Assembly (NCBI GenBank): GCA_964426355.1
Contig: CAYRRA010000161.1
Location: 1-10,283, forward strand
DNA length: 10,283 bases
DNA from: JAJFTV01 sp964426355
GTDB taxonomy: Bacteria; Chloroflexota; Anaerolineae; Anaerolineales; Anaerolineaceae
Direction of reading: 5' to 3'
Part shown: positions 6,609 to 10,283 of the stretch, one piece after another
Numbering within the stretch: position 1 is the stretch's first letter
How the letters are laid out: every line of letters starts with the position of its first letter
The notes under the pieces: generated by a model
What the model was told of the DNA's origin: nothing
The model's database searches: none
Seen by the model: the letters and a program-made list of their open reading frames with translations, nothing else
Made by a program: the position numbers and the translations under genes

Positions 6609-7448
6609 TCAGTTTTTCCTTTCAACCCAAAATTCAGTAAGCTGCTTCCATTCCGAAAACGTAAGCATTTGTGCCCGGCTGGCTGGGTCGATGCCGGACT
6701 GAACGAGGATGTCCTCTGCCTGCGTTGGTGTGATACCCATCCCCTCTGCTAACGCATTGCGCATCTTCTTTCGTTTCTGATTGAACCCTGCTTTGGCTAA
6801 CCGGAAGAAATGTTCGATATGCGCCTGGGGAATGAGTGGTTCGGGGTAGAGCTGAACCCGGAGGACGGCGGAATCGACCCTGGGAGCCGGAAAGAAGGCG
6901 CCGGCGGGGATTCTCATCACAAGCTTCGGCTCACCGTAAAGCTGAACGCTGAGAGCCAACAGGCTCATCTGCCCGGCTTTTTCACAAATCCTTTTTGCCA
7001 CTTCATATTGGATGGTGAGCGCCATGCTTTGTGGTCTGTGGGATGCTTCGAGTAAATGCCGGATCAGGTTGGAGGTGATGTAGTATGGGATGTTGGCAAT
7101 GACCTGGTAATTCTTTGAACCCATCAATTCCGCTGCATCCATTTCCAGGATGTCACCGGTGACCAACCGGATATTGGGGAAGCCATCAATGCTTTCCTGG
7201 AGTGCGGGTATGAGCCGCTGGTCAATTTCGACAGCGACCACTTCTTCGGCTGCCAGGGCAAGCTGCCGGGTCAGGGTGCCTAACCCTGCACCGATTTCCA
7301 ATACATGCCCGTTAGAGGGAATCTGCGCTGTTTGCACAATCCGTTCGAGGATATTCACATCACTGAGGAAATTTTGCCCTAGGCTTTTCTTGGGCAGGAT
7401 GTGGTGTTTTGCCATCAAGGCGGGGAGGTTGAGAGGTTTAAAGGTCAT
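6609..7448 (-). CDS. rsmA: 16S rRNA adenine dimethyltransferase RsmA (KsgA)
   Basis: S-adenosylmethionine-dependent enzyme that dimethylates the two adjacent adenosines in the 3'-terminal hairpin of 16S rRNA (A1518 and A1519 in E. coli numbering) during small-subunit maturation. The 279-residue length is normal. Signatures are K-S-L-G-Q-N-F-L at 21-28, the SAM-binding E-I-G-A-G-L-G at 51-57, the acidic E-I-D at 74-76, G-D-I at 98-100 and the catalytic N-I-P-Y-Y at 119-123, with the usual helical C-terminal domain containing Q-K-R-K-K-M-R-N. ATG 7448 overlaps the stop of the upstream G5-3D gene as ATGA, which supports this start over the in-frame ATG at codon 12. In Bacillus and relatives ksgA lies in the yabE-rnmV-ksgA order; here rnmV is absent between the two. 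Confidence 0.97.
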   Translation of the reverse strand: MTFKPLNLPALMAKHHILPKKSLGQNFLSDVNILERIVQTAQIPSNGHVLEIGAGLGTLTRQLALAAEEVVAVEIDQRLIPALQESIDGFPNIRLVTGDILEMDAAELMGSKNYQVIANIPYYITSNLIRHLLEASHRPQSMALTIQYEVAKRICEKAGQMSLLALSVQLYGEPKLVMRIPAGAFFPAPRVDSAVLRVQLYPEPLIPQAHIEHFFRLAKAGFNQKRKKMRNALAEGMGITPTQAEDILVQSGIDPASRAQMLTFSEWKQLTEFWVERKN

Positions 7449-8836
7449 TGCAGCTCGTAAGGGATATAGGCAGGTACAGGGGTTAGGAAATAAACGTCTA
7501 CATACTGATGCCAGGATTCGTAGTCATCATCGGAGTATGCCAGGTCGATCCAGAATGCCCAGGATACGCCACCGCCGCAGTCGCCGATGGTCCCGATGCC
7601 ATAGCCCGGAACGTACACTTGCTGCCCGCGCATGGACGAGAACAAGCTGCACATAACGGCGACCACACCTTTTTTCACTTCCATCCCGCTGGCAGTGCCG
7701 TAACTGCACCCATCCGCGCCAGAAGTACGGCAGGGCGAATAGGAGGTGGCGTATGCAGTAATTTTTCGCCAGTATTCCATTGTGCCCTGCGGTGTCTCAA
7801 CGGTGCTGATGGTGACCTGTGTGCCGCGCCCGACGATTTCATTTTTCGGTTCCACTGCTGTCCATTCTGCCTCGGTTGTGCGCAAGGTTTCTACGCCGTT
7901 TTCGTATCGAACGCGCTCGCGGCTGATTTGTAACCCGTATTGCCCGGGTTCGATTACCTCGCGGGTGTCCAATGCAATGCTGGAATCGAAAATCGTTTCG
8001 GTGGAATAGGAGAGCACGGTTTGTTGAAGCGAAATTTCTTCATAGACGCTCACGACTTCAATGTTTCCATCGGGTGGGATGGCTTGATTTTCAGCCGGGA
8101 TGCTGTAGTCCATGCCTTGCAGTGAAATGCCCGCCTGGGCAAGCGCTTCGCCCGTGGTTTGTGCGGCGGTTAAAGCCTGGGTGACGCGTTCACCAATGCG
8201 GATTTGCACCGGCACAGCGGTGCGGTACTCCACCGTGTTCATAAAACGAACCGGTGCAAAAAGCGGTTCAGAAATATGGTCGGATGATTTCAACTGGTAG
8301 CCCGCCTCCCATAACGATTGCCCCAGCGTGGGTTGGGCTGAGGAATAGGTATCCAGGTATCCGTCCTGGAGTACTTCAAAGGTGTATGCGGGAATTATCT
8401 GGAGCAGGTAAGCCGGCTGTGGCGGGAGAGGCTCAGAAGGATCGATTTCGATGCCATTCCACAGCAGGAGGTCACCGGGAAAAAGCAAAACACCGGTCTC
8501 TGCAAGCAGGTTGGCGGGGATTGTTTCGCGGCTGGGGATAGAGAAATCCAGGTTGCGGGCAAGATCGACGATGTGATACTCGTGTGCCCTGTCGATGTGG
8601 ATGCTGCCTTGCCAGCCTAAACGGCTGTCTAATGCGGGGTAAACACTGTCGAACTGTCCCAGGGCAATGGCAGCCTCAGACAGGATGCGCTCAACCGTCC
8701 AGGAGCGCGTCTGGATGGTAGTGCTGCCGTAATCATCGTAAATGGTGACCGGTCGCTGCAAGCCCACCCAGAGCAGGGCTGCCCCGGCGAGCACCAGGCA
8801 CAACGCAGCGGCATAAAGAAAGACTTTTTTCTTCAT
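7445..8836 (-). CDS. YabE/RpfB-like cell-wall protein with DUF348, G5 and 3D domains
   Basis: Predicted membrane-anchored or secreted wall-acting protein of 463 residues. The N-terminus has Lys2-4 followed by a hydrophobic segment (about 5-26), a signal peptide or anchor. Three ubiquitin-like DUF348 units follow, near 29-62, 151-190 and 209-262, then a G5 domain (about 265-340, with E-V-I-E-P-G-Q-Y-G and the closing G-R-G-T). The C-terminal 3D domain covers about 357-455. It has the conserved aspartates: Asp375 in S-G-A-D-G, Asp419 in I-G-D-C-G-G and Asp431 in W-I-D-L. 3D domains share the fold of MltA-type lytic transglycosylases, so peptidoglycan cleavage is likely. The unit between the first and second DUF348 (about 105-150) is an insertion. 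Four cysteines in the 3D domain could form disulfides outside the cell. It is translationally coupled to rsmA. Architecture secure; enzymatic activity inferred. Confidence 0.92.
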   Translation of the reverse strand: MKKKVFLYAAALCLVLAGAALLWVGLQRPVTIYDDYGSTTIQTRSWTVERILSEAAIALGQFDSVYPALDSRLGWQGSIHIDRAHEYHIVDLARNLDFSIPSRETIPANLLAETGVLLFPGDLLLWNGIEIDPSEPLPPQPAYLLQIIPAYTFEVLQDGYLDTYSSAQPTLGQSLWEAGYQLKSSDHISEPLFAPVRFMNTVEYRTAVPVQIRIGERVTQALTAAQTTGEALAQAGISLQGMDYSIPAENQAIPPDGNIEVVSVYEEISLQQTVLSYSTETIFDSSIALDTREVIEPGQYGLQISRERVRYENGVETLRTTEAEWTAVEPKNEIVGRGTQVTISTVETPQGTMEYWRKITAYATSYSPCRTSGADGCSYGTASGMEVKKGVVAVMCSLFSSMRGQQVYVPGYGIGTIGDCGGGVSWAFWIDLAYSDDDYESWHQYVDVYFLTPVPAYIPYELQ

Positions 8837-8842
8837 GCGATA

Positions 8843-8848
8843 ATTCTA
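8843..8848 (-). promoter_or_regulatory. possible -10 element of the G5-3D/rsmA operon
   Basis: On the minus strand TAGAAT ends 6 bases before the ATG at 8836, and no ribosome binding site is visible in between. Transcription would then start at or next to the ATG, suggesting a leaderless message. No good -35 is seen 17 bases upstream (AAAGTA). Confidence 0.3.
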
Positions 8849-8881
8849 ACAGAGAAAAAGGGGATTACTTTGTGAGTGGAT

Positions 8882-8915
8882 AAACAAAAGAGGTTGCCTG
8901 TAAAGACAACCTCTT
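8882..8915 (-). terminator. intrinsic terminator of tRNA-Phe
   Basis: On the minus strand a perfect 9-bp stem (AAGAGGTTG pairing with CAACCTCTT, at 8907-8915 and 8888-8896) encloses a 10-base loop. It runs straight into a T-rich stretch, TTTTGTTTA. It begins one base after the mature tRNA end. The plus strand lacks a T run after the stem, so it works only for the tRNA direction and separates the tRNA from the G5-3D gene. Confidence 0.85.
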
Positions 8916-8916
8916 G

Positions 8917-8989
8917 TGCCGAGAGACAGAATTGAACTGACGACACCGCAATTTTCAGTCGCGTGCTCTACCAACTGAGCTATCTCGGC
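8917..8989 (-). tRNA. tRNA-Phe (anticodon GAA)
   Basis: A 73-base cloverleaf. Acceptor stem GCCGAGA/TCTCGGC pairs perfectly with discriminator A73. The D arm is GCTC-AGTTGGTA-GAGC. The anticodon stem CGCGA/TTGCG has one G-T wobble and loop CTGAAAA, giving anticodon GAA for phenylalanine. The variable loop has 5 bases and the T loop is TTCAATT. The T stem GTCAG/CTGTC contains one T-T mismatch (positions 50 and 64). The 3' CCA is not encoded: the bases after A73 are C-A-A. It has its own promoter and terminator. Confidence 0.96.
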
Positions 8990-8992
8990 TTG

Positions 8993-9008
8993 ATTCGGTT
9001 TTCCGAAT
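8993..9008. repeat. short hairpin in the 5' leader of tRNA-Phe
   Basis: ATTCGG and CCGAAT form a perfect 6-bp stem with a TTTT loop (AAAA on the transcribed strand), ending 3 bases upstream of the mature tRNA 5' end. In the precursor it would stand directly before the RNase P cleavage site. Confidence 0.5.
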
Positions 9009-9016
9009 GTCAGGTT

Positions 9017-9045
9017 ATTTTACCCGCACGCTTTGGGGTTGTCAA
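9017..9045 (-). promoter_or_regulatory. strong sigma-70-type promoter of tRNA-Phe
   Basis: On the minus strand TTGACA (9040-9045), a spacer of exactly 17 bases and TAAAAT (9017-9022) form a near-consensus promoter. The predicted start is near 9010, giving a leader of about 20 bases before the tRNA. The spacer is GC-rich. Confidence 0.85.
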
Positions 9046-9080
9046 GGTGATTTTTTTGGTGTGTCAACCAAACTTTAAAA

Positions 9081-9129
9081 GTGAACTGATACCATGAGAG
9101 AAAAAGGGCGTCTCATGGTTCAAATTCAC
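9081..9129. repeat. interrupted inverted repeat / hairpin
   Basis: A perfect 9-bp stem, ACCATGAGA (9091-9099) with TCTCATGGT (9111-9119), encloses an 11-base loop. It is extended outward by a second paired block, GTGAA (9081-9085) with TTCAC (9125-9129), with short imperfect pairing between. Neither strand shows a T run after it, so it is not a standard terminator. Confidence 0.7.
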
Positions 9130-9260
9130 CAACACGAAACACACACAGCCAATGACATGATAGCGGAGAAGCGAATGGGAGGCGTGGCAGAAGTGATGAT
9201 AATGATTGCGTACGTAGGCAACTCCCCGCCGGTGTACGGTGAAAATGATGTTTTGCTTGC

Positions 9261-9288
9261 TTGACACCCTAATAAATATCAGTAAGAT
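9261..9288 (+). promoter_or_regulatory. possible promoter towards the RHS fragment
   Basis: TTGACA at 9261-9266, then 16 bases and TAAGAT at 9283-9288. The -35 is perfect and the -10 matches 4 of 6. It is about 100 bases upstream of the first possible RHS start codon. Confidence 0.35.
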
Positions 9289-9393
9289 AGTAAACAGTGA
9301 CAGGGGAAAGATTTACAGGTGGTTTCTTTTTTATGAGTGGGAAAACCCTGAAACAACCTGGGCGATATTGAAAACAGCCTGGTATGGGTGACA

Positions 9394-10283
9394 ATGGACG
9401 AGCAGAAGGCGCTGTACTGTCCTGGGGGCGGAGCTATGCGCGCCGACGGCGAGGTGGCGGGCGAGATGCGCTATTACCCGTTCGGCGAGGTACGCACCGC
9501 CAGCGGGAGCATGTGGACGGACCAGCTCTTCACCGGGCAGCGAGCGCTGCTCGACCTGGGGATCTACCACTACAACGCACGCTTTTACTCGCCTTATCTT
9601 AAGCGCTTCCTCAGCGCGGACACGGTCGTGCCGGGTGCGGCACAGTCGCAGGCGTATGACCGCTACGCGTACGTAGAGAATAATCCGATTTCGTTTATCG
9701 ATCCTGACGGATTTGAAAAAGTGATTATTATTTATGGTACATACGAGCATGAAAATGAAAATAATTCATTTTTAGCCGCAGCATCCACCCAATACCAAAA
9801 AGCTCTAGATGCCGGATATAGCAAAGAAGATATCCTGATGGTACAGATCAGTACAGATACCGAATTTTTCGACGCTATTGCAGGAAGTGACGTCGGAGAA
9901 ATTGAACAGATTCATGTTTTCTCACATGGTTGGGCGATAGACTATGATGGGAAGAATGCGGGAGGTCTTCAACTAAGTGAGGGCAATTTTCCTGAAAAAC
10001 AAACCCATCAGGAAGATTTCTACAATAGTGATGTCATTTCTTTGCAAGATCGTTTTTCTCAAAATGCTGCGATTTATCTCAATGCTTGCCAGACGGCTGG
10101 AGGAACTGTTCCACAGCTCATGGCGGATGCTTTTAACACAACGACCTATGCTTATAAACAGAATTTAAAATTTTTCGAAACAGTCTTGAGTTTTAGTGGT
10201 GCAATAACAACACCATTTACTGGTAATTACAACTATTCAGAAGGAAGGATTGTTGAAATGTCTCCATCTATTGGGTATAGAAA
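9394..10283 (+). CDS. 5'-truncated RHS tip with clan CD peptidase-like C-terminal toxin domain (runs off the window)
   Basis: This frame is open from 9352 to the window end without a stop, so the 3' end is missing. The first part (about 9421-9714) is the RHS core-associated domain: R-Y-Y-P-F-G-E-V-R, F-T-G-Q-R, L-G-I-Y-H-Y-N-A-R-F-Y-S, R-F-L-S-A-D-T, R-Y-A-Y-V-E-N-N-P and the closing D-P-D-G at 9703-9714. The following C-terminal part alternates strands and helices. It holds H-V-F-S-H-G-W (His codon 9925) and Y-L-N-A-C-Q-T-A-G-G (Cys codon 10087), a His/Cys pair like CHAT, caspase and DUF4347 proteins of clan CD. Full RHS proteins have well over 1000 residues; here the repeats, signal and most of the core are missing, since stops occur at 9334 and 9349. 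Possible starts are GTG 9388, ATG 9394 and ATG 9436, none with a good ribosome binding site. It may be an orphan tip or a pseudogene. RHS assignment secure, peptidase fold a careful inference. Confidence 0.82.
   Translation, partial: MDEQKALYCPGGGAMRADGEVAGEMRYYPFGEVRTASGSMWTDQLFTGQRALLDLGIYHYNARFYSPYLKRFLSADTVVPGAAQSQAYDRYAYVENNPISFIDPDGFEKVIIIYGTYEHENENNSFLAAASTQYQKALDAGYSKEDILMVQISTDTEFFDAIAGSDVGEIEQIHVFSHGWAIDYDGKNAGGLQLSEGNFPEKQTHQEDFYNSDVISLQDRFSQNAAIYLNACQTAGGTVPQLMADAFNTTTYAYKQNLKFFETVLSFSGAITTPFTGNYNYSEGRIVEMSPSIGYR

Larger units (their letters stand above)
9046..9390. other. intergenic region between tRNA-Phe and the RHS fragment
   Basis: About 345 bases with no convincing gene. 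It holds a large hairpin (9081-9129), a candidate plus-strand promoter (9261-9288) and a 49-codon open frame at 9115-9264 that starts inside the hairpin, with AAGGG 6 bases upstream of its ATG. That frame matches no family I recognise. Its end reads A-Y-V-G-N-S-P, reminiscent of the motif near the end of RHS cores, so the region may hold decayed RHS-associated sequence. Confidence 0.6.

Noticed and set aside
6600..6630. terminator between the convergent glycosyltransferase and rsmA genes
   Set aside because: Only a 4-bp CTGA/TCAG pairing precedes the T run, too weak to call.
7150..7656. 168-residue Arg-rich open frame on the plus strand
   Set aside because: It is antisense to rsmA and the 3' end of the G5-3D gene, both of which have clear conserved motifs.
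8917..8989. tRNA-Phe as an integration site for the RHS region
   Set aside because: Integration normally uses the tRNA 3' end, but the RHS fragment lies on the 5' side, and no repeat of the tRNA 3' end, integrase or att-like duplication is seen.
9081..9129. hairpin as an intrinsic terminator
   Set aside because: No T run follows the stem on either strand.
9331..9750. 139-residue open frame on the minus strand
   Set aside because: It lies opposite the RHS core, which has many conserved motifs; GC-rich codons create long antisense frames.

Overview
The window looks like chromosomal DNA of a Chloroflexota bacterium, most likely class Anaerolineae. That assignment is an inference from gene content and style: an M32 carboxypeptidase, a Gmad2-type lipoprotein, a YkuD L,D-transpeptidase, a Roadblock/V4R/response-regulator cluster, a G5-3D cell-wall protein next to rsmA, and an RHS tip. 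The first 9 kb is tightly packed housekeeping and envelope DNA. Genes touch or overlap, and two convergent pairs lie 1-3 bases apart. The last 1.2 kb looks like accessory DNA.

Layout: (1) 76-2648, plus strand: M32 metallocarboxypeptidase, then a lipoprotein with a Thr/Ser/Pro-rich linker and two C-terminal Ig-like repeats. (2) 2652-3833, minus strand: a secreted L,D-transpeptidase convergent with the lipoprotein. (3) 3834-3996: a divergent control region with a TTGACA promoter and a near-palindrome in its spacer. (4) 3997-6607, plus strand: a four-gene operon of Roadblock/LC7 protein, V4R protein, response regulator with a degenerate GGDEF-like domain (carrying a 10-N assembly gap) and a polyprenol-phosphate-mannose-type glycosyltransferase. 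The last two junctions are stop/start overlaps. (5) 6609-8836, minus strand: a YabE/RpfB-like G5-3D protein translationally coupled (ATGA) to rsmA. (6) 8882-9045, minus strand: tRNA-Phe(GAA) with a near-consensus promoter and a clear intrinsic terminator. (7) 9046-9390: intergenic DNA with a strong hairpin and a possible promoter. (8) About 9394 to the window end, plus strand: a 5'-truncated RHS core tip joined to an AT-rich C-terminal domain that looks like a clan CD (CHAT/caspase/DUF4347-like) cysteine peptidase. This is the architecture of a polymorphic toxin tip.

How the genes fit together: three products (lipoprotein, L,D-transpeptidase, G5-3D protein) are predicted to act at the cell surface or on peptidoglycan. 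The Roadblock-V4R-regulator cluster looks like a compact intracellular signalling module tied by translational coupling to an enzyme that would supply lipid-linked mannose for surface glycosylation. I consider that cluster and the RHS-peptidase tip the two most interesting parts of the window. No CRISPR array, transposase, rRNA or complete mobile element was seen.
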